Shown piece after piece: positions 9,626 to 18,973 of a DNA stretch of 64,000 nt. A program made the translations under genes and the position numbers. Position 1 is the first letter of the stretch. Every line of letters starts with the position of its first letter. The DNA is from Prevotella sp. (GTDB taxonomy: Bacteria; Bacteroidota; Bacteroidia; Bacteroidales; Bacteroidaceae), in contig JAEEVT010000003.1 in NCBI GenBank assembly GCA_016291005.1, forward strand, positions 1-64,000, written 5' to 3'. The notes under the pieces are model-generated. The model searched no databases, was not told the origin of the DNA, and was given only the letters and a program-made list of their open reading frames with translations.

Positions 9626-10129
9626 ATGAAACCATTAGTAACCATCATCATGGGCAGCACTTCCGACCTTCCCGTCATGGAGAAAGCCTGCCAACTGCTC
9701 AATGACATGCAGATTCCCTTTGAAGTCCAAGCCCTCTCAGCACACCGCACACCGCAGGCTGTCGAGGAGTTTGCACGCAACGCTAAAGACCGCGGCATCA
9801 AGGTCATTATCGCCGCAGCAGGCATGGCAGCTGCACTGCCAGGCGTCATCGCAGCACAAACCACCCTGCCAGTCATCGGCGTACCCATTAAGGGCATGCT
9901 CGACGGTCTCGACGCCTTGCTTTCCATCGTACAGATGCCGCCAGGCATTCCTGTAGCCACCGTCGGCGTCAACGGCGCCATGAATGCAGCCATCCTTGCA
10001 GTACAGATGCTGGCCCTCAGCGACGAGGCCATCGCCCAGCGCCTCGCAGACTACAAGGCCGGTCTTAGTGCCAAAATAGAAAAGGCCAACAAAGAACTGT
10101 CAAGCCTCGAATACCAATACAAAGTATAG
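9626..10129 (+). CDS. purE: 5-(carboxyamino)imidazole ribonucleotide mutase
   Basis: Start chosen at [48 protein letters not shown] and [20 protein letters not shown] diagnostic. Confidence 0.97.
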   Translation: MKPLVTIIMGSTSDLPVMEKACQLLNDMQIPFEVQALSAHRTPQAVEEFARNAKDRGIKVIIAAAGMAAALPGVIAAQTTLPVIGVPIKGMLDGLDALLSIVQMPPGIPVATVGVNGAMNAAILAVQMLALSDEAIAQRLADYKAGLSAKIEKANKELSSLEYQYKV

Positions 10130-10141
10130 AGTAATCATAAA

Positions 10142-10169
10142 GTTCAAAATTCAATGTTCAAAGTTTTAA
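10142..10169. repeat. Degenerate heptamer array spanning the ispG start codon
   Basis: GTTCAAA ATTCAAT GTTCAAA GTTTTAA; the ispG ATG at 10154 lies inside it. Confidence 0.75.
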
Positions 10170-11548
10170 GACGACATACCACCGTTGCCCACGTAGGCAA
10201 TATCGCCATTGGTGGCGACAACCCCATACGTATCCAGTCGATGGCTACCACGGATACCAACGACACTGAAGCCAGCGTAGCTCAGGCTAAACGCATCATC
10301 GATGCTGGCAGTGAACTGGTACGCTTCACCACTCAGGGCACCCGCGAGGCCGAAAACATGAAGAACATCTCCACCCGCCTGAAGGCCGATGGCTACCCCA
10401 CCCCACTCGTTGCTGACGTGCACTTCACGGCGCATACTGCCGATATCGCTGCGCAGTACTGTGAGAAGGTACGCATTAACCCGGGAAACTACGTCGATCC
10501 AGGCCGCACCTTCAAGCATTTGGAATACACTGACGAGGAGTATGCCGCCGAACTAAAGAAGATTGAGGCTAAGCTCATACCTTTTATTAATATCTGCAAG
10601 GAACACCATACCGCAGTACGCATCGGCGTGAATCACGGGTCATTGTCAGACCGCATCATGTCGCGCTATGGCGACACTCCGGCAGGTATCGTGGAGAGCT
10701 GTATGGAGTTTCTGCGCATCTTCCGCCGCGAAAGTTTCGACGATGTGGTCATTAGCATCAAAGCTTCCAATACCGTGGTCATGGTACAGTCAGTACGCCT
10801 GCTCGTCAAGGCTATGGATGCCGAATACATGCACTACCCACTGCACCTTGGCGTCACCGAGGCTGGTGAGGGAGAGGACGGCCGCATCAAGTCGGCAGTA
10901 GGCATCGGCACCCTGCTCACGGAGGGTATTGGCGATACCATTCGTGTCAGCCTCAGCGAAGAACCCGAAAACGAGATTCCCGTTGCCCGCAAAATAGTGA
11001 GTTTCATAGAAGAGTGTACCCAACTGCGTCAAGAGGCAGAAGCCAAGATCCAAGACGGTAGGATTTCCCTGCATTTTGATGATTGTCAGGACAGTGAAGA
11101 CCTGATGCTGAAGTGTGCTATGGCAGCCGGAGCCGCCCTCATCGACAAGAAAGCTGACAAATTGAGCATCAGCTGTGGTGAAACTTCCTCTTTCCTTCCT
11201 CAGGAAAGACTACGCGAGATAGAAGATGCTATTCTGCAGGCGGCGCGTGTCAAGTTTACCAAGACGGAGTACATCTCCTGCCCAGGCTGCGGCCGCACGC
11301 TGTATAACCTGCAGGATACCATCCGTCGTATCAAGGAAGCTACGAAGGACATGGTGGGACTGAAGATTGGCATCATGGGCTGCATCGTGAACGGTCCGGG
11401 CGAGATGGCTGACGCCGACTATGGCTATGTAGGTGCTGCCCGTGGTAAGATAAGCCTTTACCGTGGCAAGGTCTGCGTCGAGAAGAACATCCCCGAAGCC
11501 GATGCCGTCGAACGTCTCTTAGCGCTTATCAACGAAAATGAGAAATGA
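10154..11548 (+). CDS. ispG: 4-hydroxy-3-methylbut-2-enyl diphosphate synthase (flavodoxin/ferredoxin)
   Basis: 464 aa; IAIGGDNPIRIQSMATTDTNDTEA, VADVHFTAHTADIAAQYCEKVRINPGNYVD, CPGCGRTLYNLQ, GIMGCIVNGPGEMADADYGYVG. Confidence 0.97.
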   Translation: MFKVLRRHTTVAHVGNIAIGGDNPIRIQSMATTDTNDTEASVAQAKRIIDAGSELVRFTTQGTREAENMKNISTRLKADGYPTPLVADVHFTAHTADIAAQYCEKVRINPGNYVDPGRTFKHLEYTDEEYAAELKKIEAKLIPFINICKEHHTAVRIGVNHGSLSDRIMSRYGDTPAGIVESCMEFLRIFRRESFDDVVISIKASNTVVMVQSVRLLVKAMDAEYMHYPLHLGVTEAGEGEDGRIKSAVGIGTLLTEGIGDTIRVSLSEEPENEIPVARKIVSFIEECTQLRQEAEAKIQDGRISLHFDDCQDSEDLMLKCAMAAGAALIDKKADKLSISCGETSSFLPQERLREIEDAILQAARVKFTKTEYISCPGCGRTLYNLQDTIRRIKEATKDMVGLKIGIMGCIVNGPGEMADADYGYVGAARGKISLYRGKVCVEKNIPEADAVERLLALINENEK

Positions 11549-11567
11549 AAATTACTCATTTCTCATT
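11537..11567. repeat. Inverted repeat of GAAATGA-type heptamers overlapping the ispG stop
   Basis: AATGAGAAATGA (11537-11548) / TCATTTCTCATT (11556-11567), perfect 12-bp arms, 7-nt loop; TGA stop lies in the left arm. Confidence 0.85.
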
Positions 11568-11581
11568 ACTCATTTGAAAAA

Positions 11582-12724
11582 TCAAAGATTTTTCTTATAG
11601 CAGCGATGTTTGCGGTGGATGCGAGACTCGAGATACTGCCATTGTGAGCGTACGCCATCGTTGCTTTCCATTTGCTGCATGGCCTCGGCATACTCGAAAC
11701 CATAGTGCTGGAACCATTGTATCAGGTCATCGAAAATCAATGAGTTGGCGCCCTTCTGGCGATAGTCAGGCAGCACGCCAATAAGCAGCAGGTCGACAAC
11801 TTTGGTCTTGTGCCATTTCAGCGTACGCAACAAGTGCCACCAGCCAAAAGGCAGCAATCTGCCGTCTCGTGTCTTCCTTAAGGCCGACGTGAACGAAGGG
11901 AAGGTAATGCCAAAGCCTATCAGCTTATGTTCTGGTGTATTCCAGTCCTCGACGGCAGTAACAAGATTCAGGTCGGCAATCTTGATATACTGGTCTACCA
12001 GCTGATTGATTTGCCGTTCACTAAGCTGCGAATAGCCATAGAGGTCGTTATACGTGACATTGATGATGTCGAAGATTTCTCGTCCCTTCCCACCATCGAG
12101 CAACTCTTTACGTGTAAACTTCTTGACATGCAGATTATACCGACGGCTTACCATCTCGGCTATCTTATGGAACTTATCGGGCACCACCTCAGGCACCTTC
12201 ACCAAGTATTCCATATAGTCATTGTCTTTTTCAAAACCGCCCAATTGTTCGATATGCTGCGGATAGTAGGGATAGTTGTAGTTGATGTACATCGTAGCGT
12301 CCTCGTCGTAGCCCTCTATGAGCATGCCCTCACGGTCCATGTCAGTAAAGCCCATCGGCCCAACAATCTCCGTCATCCCTCGCTCACGGCCCCACTGCTC
12401 CACCTTATTTAATAACGCGCGAGAGACATCAAGGTCATCCACGAAGTCGAACCAGCCGAAACGAACTGCCTTACGTCCCCAGCGCTCGTTTGCACGGTGA
12501 TTAATCATCGCGGCCACACGACCTACAGCCTTGCCGTCACGATAAGCCATGAAGTAGTCAGCCTCACAGCACTCGAAAGCAGCATTCTTATCACTGCGCA
12601 GAGTGTTCATCTCATCAGAAAACAGAAACGGCACGGCTTGTTTACAGTCGCGGTACATATCATAACGGAACTGCAAAAACTCCTTAAGTCCTGCCGTTCC
12701 TTCTATACGCTTGATGTCAATCAT
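11582..12724 (-). CDS. GNAT-family N-acetyltransferase
   Basis: Start chosen at MIDIKRIEGTAGLKEFLQFRYDMYRD. VGRVAAMINHRANE and LLLIGVLPDYRQKGANSLIFDDLIQWFQHYGFEYAE are GNAT-like. Confidence 0.8.
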   Translation of the reverse strand: MIDIKRIEGTAGLKEFLQFRYDMYRDCKQAVPFLFSDEMNTLRSDKNAAFECCEADYFMAYRDGKAVGRVAAMINHRANERWGRKAVRFGWFDFVDDLDVSRALLNKVEQWGRERGMTEIVGPMGFTDMDREGMLIEGYDEDATMYINYNYPYYPQHIEQLGGFEKDNDYMEYLVKVPEVVPDKFHKIAEMVSRRYNLHVKKFTRKELLDGGKGREIFDIINVTYNDLYGYSQLSERQINQLVDQYIKIADLNLVTAVEDWNTPEHKLIGFGITFPSFTSALRKTRDGRLLPFGWWHLLRTLKWHKTKVVDLLLIGVLPDYRQKGANSLIFDDLIQWFQHYGFEYAEAMQQMESNDGVRSQWQYLESRIHRKHRCYKKNL

Positions 12725-12728
12725 GGTG

Positions 12729-12736
12729 CAAAAGTA
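12729..12736 (-). promoter_or_regulatory. Bacteroidota -7 element (TACTTTTG) for the acetyltransferase
   Basis: CAAAAGTA on + strand, 4 nt from the 12724 ATG. Confidence 0.5.
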
Positions 12737-12737
12737 C

Positions 12738-12778
12738 AAAAAAAGTGGCAACCCGCCAAGCGTGTTGCCACTTTTTTT
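12738..12778 (-). terminator. Strong intrinsic terminator
   Basis: AAAAAAAGTGGCAAC (12738-12752), loop CCGCCAAGCGT, GTTGCCACTTTTTTT (12764-12778); perfect 15-bp stem downstream of the 12899-18646 gene. Confidence 0.9.
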
Positions 12779-12828
12779 TCATTTGGTTATTCAGTGTGCT
12801 GCGATAGCATCGCAGCCTACAATACCTT

Positions 12829-12917
12829 ACTTAATCACGACCTTGAGTGAAACTCGAGCTCGTTCTCGTTCGGAAGTAAGAGCGAGCTCTTACTTCTCTC
12901 ACTTAATCACGACCTTG
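12829..12917. repeat. 17-bp direct repeat flanking a palindrome at the 3' end of the 1915-aa gene
   Basis: ACTTAATCACGACCTTG at 12829-12845 and 12901-12917; between them GAAGTAAGAGC-GA-GCTCTTACTTC (12873-12896). Confidence 0.9.
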
Positions 12918-15900
12918 CGTCCGTTATGGATGAACAGACCCTTAGTGGGCTTGTCGACGCGGACACCCTGGATGGTGTACCACTCGCCATCAGCCTTGTT
13001 AGCCTCAACAGTCTCAATGGCATCGGTATCGCCAGTACGGCTGTCAGCAACAGGCATGCCAAGCTTCGGATCCCAATGATAACCGTCAGCGAAGCCACCG
13101 TTCTCAACCCAACGCGGGTCACCAGTCTTATAGAACAACTGCTCAGAGCTGGTGCAGAGCGTATAGTCGTCGTAGTGGAAGTAGTCAGGAGTGTAAACCT
13201 GAGTTACCTCGAACTTGAACTTAGGCATGCTGTTCAACTGAGTTTCGCTCTTGTCGTAACCAGACTCGTCAAGAATCTCACCGTCGTTGACATAGGTATT
13301 CTGGTAGAACTTCACAGGAGCACCGTCAGCAATACGACCACCTGACAGGCGGCGGATGATATCCTTACCGCAGTTGTACCAGATGTTCTTCTCGATGTCG
13401 AACTTCGAGTACTTCTGACCAGAGATACCATTGTAGTTACCCCACTGACCGTCGGCATTCAGCATACCATAGAACGTATTGTTCTTATAGGTCATGGTCT
13501 GGAAGTCCTTATCCTTATCATAGCCATAGCGGTCGAGACGTGCTGAGTTGTTGTAACGGATGAAGTACTTGGCAACAGCCTTGTCCTTATTGTCACAAAC
13601 TGTTGAGTTGATGATCGAGAAGTCCTTCACACCACCCTGTTCGAATGCGATGTGTGATTCGAACTTACATTCCTTAGTACGCAGACGCTCAGGCATACCA
13701 TCGAGGTCGCCGGGCAGCGGAGTCATACTCAGAACGCAGTCGTCAATCTTCAAGTTCTCCACGCAGTACTTCTGCTTGTTGTCCCAGATGATGCTGTTAC
13801 GCATGCAAATGACCCAAAGACCTCTCAGGCGGATGAGGTTCAGACGCCAGTAGTCATTAATCTTCTTCACGGCAGGTTCGTCGCTCAGTACGATGAACGG
13901 ATCAGCGTTGAGACCAGCGAACACGCGAATCTTCGGATTACTCTTGATATAGAGAGGCTTATCGACGTTGATAGACTTCAGAGTCTTCAGATAGAGATAC
14001 GGATCGTCATCAGCGGGTTCAGGCAGGATGAACATGTTGAAGCCCTTCTTCAGGCCCTCATTGACAATCCAAGAGAGATCGCGCTTTGCATATTCAATCA
14101 AACCAAGCGTAACATACATACGAGCTATGAGCCAGCGCGGATCACCAACCTCAGCCTCCTTGGCAGCGCACTCACCGAGTGAGAAGTCAACCTGGTTGTC
14201 GAAATTGTTCAGGAAGATAACATCACCCTCGATGCTACCAGTAGCCAGAGGCTCTGACAGACGATAGTCCTTACCAACCCAAACCTCGTCGTCTTCAATC
14301 ATAGTCCGAGCAACAGGATTAGCAAAAGCATTGAACTGAACCACGGTATTCTGGTCACCGTTCAGGCTTACGCAGAAGTTGGGCGAAGCAGCAACAACGT
14401 TGTTCAGCACCTTGATCTGCAGTTCAGCAGTGCTGGCAGCGGGATGTGTAAAGCCCTTCACCTTCGACAAGGTAGAGTTGTTGATGTTCAGCTTCTGAAC
14501 CTTCACGTCGGCATCAACCGGATTATTGCTGTTCTCTGCATTGTAGATCTGAGCCAGACCTGCGCCGCGGTTAGCCAGCGTCGAGTTGATGATGTTCAGC
14601 TCCTGAAGCACACCACCATTGGTAAAGTCGAGGAAGTCTATCTGAGAATCAGCATAGAGGATACAATTGTCGATGGTCAGATAGTCAATAATGTAGCGAG
14701 CCCTCTGAGTCGAGAAGAGGCCGTACTTCAGATTACGTACCAGAATGTTCTGGAAGGTAACGTTATTAACAGGAATAAAGCCATTCTCGTCAGCAGGAAG
14801 CAGTGAACGATAGTTATCCATCTGAACCATCGGACCATTCAGCATCGAGCAGTCAATATTGGCGGGATCCTCACCGTCGGTCATGATGGTAATACGGGTA
14901 CCAACTGTCAGCGGCTCAGAAACGATGTAGTGCTCATCGGGTCTCAGCTTGAAGGTAATGCTTGCAGGATTCGGGCTGAATTCCAGCTCACCCTTCAGCA
15001 GGAGGCTCAGGTCGATGGGGTTAGCAGGATCACTCTTTGTGACAGGGACAACCTCAATAGGATCAGTAGCCTGACCGCCGCCGATGGGCTGCAGGTTGTT
15101 GCCAAACCAGCGTGGGTCACCGGTACGGGAATGCAGCAGCTCACTGGTCTCACCCAGCGTGAAGTCGCCATTAGCGGCATCAGCAAACTCAGGATCGCCA
15201 TAGACACAATCCTTTACGATGTCCTCGCCGTTCTTCTGACCGGCCTTGCTGATTTCAGCATCGTTGGTGCAAGCACCACCCCACTCGAAGTAGTTACCTG
15301 TGACATCCCACTGCGGAGTAGGACTGGGCTGACCCTTGTTGAAGCCAACCACCGTCTGACCGTTCTTACCACAGTCAACGAAGATGTTGTCCTTCAGGGT
15401 GTAGACATTCTGTGCAGTACCGTTCTGCTTCAGGTCGCAGACGTTCTTGCCATTGGCAATATTGATAATGTCAGAGTTACGGATATCGAATACCTGCTCC
15501 AGGTTGCCGTTGACATTCTTGGGACGGCTGCCATACTGTGCAAAGAAGCCAGTATTCTTACCAGAAGCCCAGATTGTAGAGTTCTTTACCTTAACCTCAC
15601 CGATATAACCCTTGCCGTTGAAGTCGATGAAGTTCTTGCTTGAAGCAGGCATCTCGATGACACAGTCGTCAACGATCAGCTGCTCCAACAGTGTCTTCTG
15701 GTTGTCCTTGATAAAGGCATCGGTCAGACCAGAGATGGTCAAGCCCTTCACGCTAACCGTGCTGATCAGCTGATGGTCGCTGTTTGTACCATCGGCCTTC
15801 GGAGCCAGGTTGTTGGTGCCATCAAGTACGATGAACGGACCAGTCAGACCGCTGGCATCGACGTTGACATCGTTACCACTGATGGTCAAGTCGCCACTGG

Positions 15901-18646
15901 CCATGATAGGACTGGTAATGGTATAGTCACCATCTGCCATATTGATTGTAACATTACCAGGCTTGGTGAAGGTTGTCCTCATCTCGTCAGCCTTGTCGTT
16001 CAGAGCCTGTGCAATGTCAGCACCGGGTTCAAGGGTAAGTGTTACATCCTGGGGCTGGTAGATGTCATACCAGAAGATGTCAGACTTCTTCTCTTCACCA
16101 CCACCACGGTAGATGCTCTGGATACCAATCTGATCCCATCCGGTGAAGTCCATGTTCAGGTAGAGACGGTAGTTGTAGACATCCCAGTCATCGGTGAAGG
16201 GATACGGAATCTCCGTCATATCAGCAGTCAGTTCTGTATAGAGGTCAGTGGTCAGCGTCAGCGGAGTCACCGTGTTGCCCACCTTATAATAATACTGATA
16301 AGACAACTTGCTCGACTGGATAGCATTTCCTTCTGCATCCTCTACAGGAATATCGACAGTAACATTGGGATAACTACCGGTAAAGTTTGAACCTGTAATC
16401 GTGGGCTGTGCCGGTGTAGCAGCAACATCAGGAATCTCTGACAGAGAAGCATCCATCAGAATCAGATTCGGATCGAGCAACAGCCAGTATGCATTGATAA
16501 GCATGAAGTTGGGTGACTCCATAGTCATGGTCTTTGCCCCAGCGTCGTACGTCATCACAACATCCTCATTGCCATCACCATAGCCAACAAAGAAGTAATC
16601 GAAGTCCCAGAACAAGAATGTGTACGTTCCGAAGTGCTGTCCTGTTGGGAATGTCACGGTATTACCAGACATAGTACCCTTAATCCATGTCTCGGGCAGA
16701 TCCTCGCAGAGACCCTGTACCCAAACGTCACTTCCATCGAAGCCAACCTGTACGTGGAGGTTGTAATCTACTATCGCCGTCTCGCCAGTCTCCTCGTCAC
16801 TTGTCAGACACTGTGACTTGAATAGCCACTCTGTGGTTTCAAGACCTGAAGGAGCCACCAAAGGATCAGGAGCAGATCCCCTCACGATAAGAATATCGTA
16901 GTACAGGCCATAAGCAGAAATCTCGTCAGCAGCACCATTCTCAAAGATATAAATATCCTCAGGCCATGTGATAGTGCCTGCCACTGCATCGTAAGCTACT
17001 GTTACACTCTCCAGATAGTTGAAATCCTCATCACCAACAGCGAACCACAAGTCATACGTATCGTCATAAGCGCCATAGTACTGACCAGAAGCAAATGTAA
17101 TGCTATTGCCATCGGCGCTCAGAGTACCCTTAATCCATGCCTCGGGCATGTAGTTGCCAATACCCTGTACATAGACGTCATTTCCGTCAAAGCCAATCTG
17201 GAGAGGCTTCTCTGTAGGAGTATCATCCTCACCATCGTAGAAGTAGCCAGCGAAAGTCCAAGTCTGAGTGACCAGTCCAGAAGGAGGAGTTACTGTGCCA
17301 TTATCGGGTTCTGTGAGACTGAATACAGGAGTTATCCAGTAAGAATAGAGACTATTAACAGTAGGAGACTCGCTCTCGCCAATATATCCATCACAAGTAA
17401 TTGTACCTGCCTCGGTATCAACAGTAAAGGTATAGTTCTCAAGCCATGTGCCATTGCTGGTCATGCCATTCAAGTACTCACCATCACCGACATACTGTCC
17501 GCTGGGAACAGTAATCACGTTACCAGAAAGGGTTCCCTTTACCCAGTAATCCGACTGCCAATAAGCCAGACCCTGAATATAAACATCACTACCGACGAAA
17601 GCGACGTTGATGTTCTTTACCTTTGACGTGTAGTCAGCCCATCCGCTACTTGTGTTGACTGCCAATGTACCATCAATCGTATAATAAGGAGTAACGGTTG
17701 CGCCAGTGGGCAACTCAACCAATTCAGGCATAACCTCCAGAGTGGGATCGTAAGGATCAAGCAGTTCAGAGGTTTCCAGCGTGATGTCGTCAACATTCAG
17801 ACGGAACATATCTGTACAGCCAAAGTGACGGATGGCCACATAACCCTCAGCACCAGCATAGGCACTCAGATCGTATGTGTACTCATACCAATTACCTTGA
17901 ACACGCTGCGGGCTTCTGAATGCACCAGCCGGAGCATTGAAGTTAGCAGAAGGTGCCAATGAAGGAGCGGCTGTCATTGTCCACTCCTGAATGGTGGTAA
18001 AGTCGTCAGGATCAGTACCACTGGCAGTAGAAACTGCTACACCAAAGTGCTCAGCTGGATAACTGGCGTCCTGACCGCAAGCCCAGAACGTAATCTTACC
18101 ATCCAGCTTCATCTTCGGTGATACCAAATAGTTATCGGGGCTCAATGCACCTACACTGCTTTGATAACTTTCAGAAGTCATACAACCAGCCTCGCCGCCA
18201 TGACCAGGATTTTGCTCGGTTATCAGAATAGTCCAAGAATACCCATCACCATCCGCATCAATCTCAGTCCAGCCATTCATTGACGAAATGAAATGATACT
18301 CATAAGACTGAATCCCAGCTTTGCGGGGAGCCTTAGCCTTACCAGGAACCTGCAGGAAAGAAGCCTTGGTCTTTGCCATAGTAGCGTCTAACTTCTTTAT
18401 CGGAAGATTAACGTTACGCTTCTGCTTCTTCATAAGCTTCGAAGTCGCAGGCTTGTTGTACTTGAATTGCGCAATAGCTTCCTTATTCAGCTGCTGTCCT
18501 TCACGTTTAGCCTGAAGGAGTTGCTGCTTCAAAGTCAACAGTTTTTTCTGACCAGACTGAGCGGTCTGCTCAGTAGGCTGCGCAAATGCAACGACTGACA
18601 TCATCAAAAATGCCAGTGTCAAGAGAATAAGATTTTTCTTTCTCAT
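12899..18646 (-). CDS. Giant secreted protein: choice-of-anchor-J-like domain, beta-helix (DUF4957/DUF5123-like) repeats, C-terminal sorting-like motif
   Basis: 1915 aa, signal peptide MRKKNLILLTLAFLMMSVVAFAQ; YEYHFISSMNGWTEIDADGDGYSWTIL...DNYLVSPKMKLDGKITFWA; repeated GDYTITSPIMASGDLTISGN-type helix turns; C-term KGLFIHNGRKVVIK. Confidence 0.85.
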   Translation of the reverse strand: MRKKNLILLTLAFLMMSVVAFAQPTEQTAQSGQKKLLTLKQQLLQAKREGQQLNKEAIAQFKYNKPATSKLMKKQKRNVNLPIKKLDATMAKTKASFLQVPGKAKAPRKAGIQSYEYHFISSMNGWTEIDADGDGYSWTILITEQNPGHGGEAGCMTSESYQSSVGALSPDNYLVSPKMKLDGKITFWACGQDASYPAEHFGVAVSTASGTDPDDFTTIQEWTMTAAPSLAPSANFNAPAGAFRSPQRVQGNWYEYTYDLSAYAGAEGYVAIRHFGCTDMFRLNVDDITLETSELLDPYDPTLEVMPELVELPTGATVTPYYTIDGTLAVNTSSGWADYTSKVKNINVAFVGSDVYIQGLAYWQSDYWVKGTLSGNVITVPSGQYVGDGEYLNGMTSNGTWLENYTFTVDTEAGTITCDGYIGESESPTVNSLYSYWITPVFSLTEPDNGTVTPPSGLVTQTWTFAGYFYDGEDDTPTEKPLQIGFDGNDVYVQGIGNYMPEAWIKGTLSADGNSITFASGQYYGAYDDTYDLWFAVGDEDFNYLESVTVAYDAVAGTITWPEDIYIFENGAADEISAYGLYYDILIVRGSAPDPLVAPSGLETTEWLFKSQCLTSDEETGETAIVDYNLHVQVGFDGSDVWVQGLCEDLPETWIKGTMSGNTVTFPTGQHFGTYTFLFWDFDYFFVGYGDGNEDVVMTYDAGAKTMTMESPNFMLINAYWLLLDPNLILMDASLSEIPDVAATPAQPTITGSNFTGSYPNVTVDIPVEDAEGNAIQSSKLSYQYYYKVGNTVTPLTLTTDLYTELTADMTEIPYPFTDDWDVYNYRLYLNMDFTGWDQIGIQSIYRGGGEEKKSDIFWYDIYQPQDVTLTLEPGADIAQALNDKADEMRTTFTKPGNVTINMADGDYTITSPIMASGDLTISGNDVNVDASGLTGPFIVLDGTNNLAPKADGTNSDHQLISTVSVKGLTISGLTDAFIKDNQKTLLEQLIVDDCVIEMPASSKNFIDFNGKGYIGEVKVKNSTIWASGKNTGFFAQYGSRPKNVNGNLEQVFDIRNSDIINIANGKNVCDLKQNGTAQNVYTLKDNIFVDCGKNGQTVVGFNKGQPSPTPQWDVTGNYFEWGGACTNDAEISKAGQKNGEDIVKDCVYGDPEFADAANGDFTLGETSELLHSRTGDPRWFGNNLQPIGGGQATDPIEVVPVTKSDPANPIDLSLLLKGELEFSPNPASITFKLRPDEHYIVSEPLTVGTRITIMTDGEDPANIDCSMLNGPMVQMDNYRSLLPADENGFIPVNNVTFQNILVRNLKYGLFSTQRARYIIDYLTIDNCILYADSQIDFLDFTNGGVLQELNIINSTLANRGAGLAQIYNAENSNNPVDADVKVQKLNINNSTLSKVKGFTHPAASTAELQIKVLNNVVAASPNFCVSLNGDQNTVVQFNAFANPVARTMIEDDEVWVGKDYRLSEPLATGSIEGDVIFLNNFDNQVDFSLGECAAKEAEVGDPRWLIARMYVTLGLIEYAKRDLSWIVNEGLKKGFNMFILPEPADDDPYLYLKTLKSINVDKPLYIKSNPKIRVFAGLNADPFIVLSDEPAVKKINDYWRLNLIRLRGLWVICMRNSIIWDNKQKYCVENLKIDDCVLSMTPLPGDLDGMPERLRTKECKFESHIAFEQGGVKDFSIINSTVCDNKDKAVAKYFIRYNNSARLDRYGYDKDKDFQTMTYKNNTFYGMLNADGQWGNYNGISGQKYSKFDIEKNIWYNCGKDIIRRLSGGRIADGAPVKFYQNTYVNDGEILDESGYDKSETQLNSMPKFKFEVTQVYTPDYFHYDDYTLCTSSEQLFYKTGDPRWVENGGFADGYHWDPKLGMPVADSRTGDTDAIETVEANKADGEWYTIQGVRVDKPTKGLFIHNGRKVVIK

Positions 18647-18750
18647 GTCGCAAAATTGTTTTAGTTTGACTTATTGTTAATTATTAATTATTTGATTACG
18701 TACACGCCGTACAGAGCCACACAAGGTGACACATGTACACATTTCGCTTG

Positions 18751-18758
18751 CAAAGATA
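18751..18758 (-). promoter_or_regulatory. Bacteroidota -7 element (TATCTTTG)
   Basis: CAAAGATA on + strand upstream of the 18646 start. Confidence 0.5.
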
Positions 18759-18871
18759 GATATTTTATCCGAAACTACCAAATTTTTCTGACTTTTTGTT
18801 AAAAAAAGCCGCTAATGAAAGGTCAAGGTAAGGGATTAAGGATATTTTAAGGTTATTTGTGTTATATATAT

Positions 18872-18908
18872 AATAAGGTGGCGACCTGTACGGCCACCAC
18901 CTTATCCA
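18872..18908 (-). terminator. Intrinsic terminator-like hairpin after the 18974-22315 gene
   Basis: ATAAGGTGGC...GCCACCACCTTAT inverted repeat. Confidence 0.55.
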
Positions 18909-18973
18909 ATAAAATCCGGAAAATATGAAAGAATACGTTTCTATAGAAACTCACTCATCCTCTCATTCTTGAT

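Noticed and set aside
14930-15643. 237-aa plus-strand ORF in the 1915-aa gene
   Set aside because: Antisense shadow ORF, no domain, no upstream signal.
12899-18646. Split or frameshifted gene, given its 1915-aa size
   Set aside because: One continuous frame with signal peptide at one end and sorting-like motif at the other; no evidence of fusion or frameshift.
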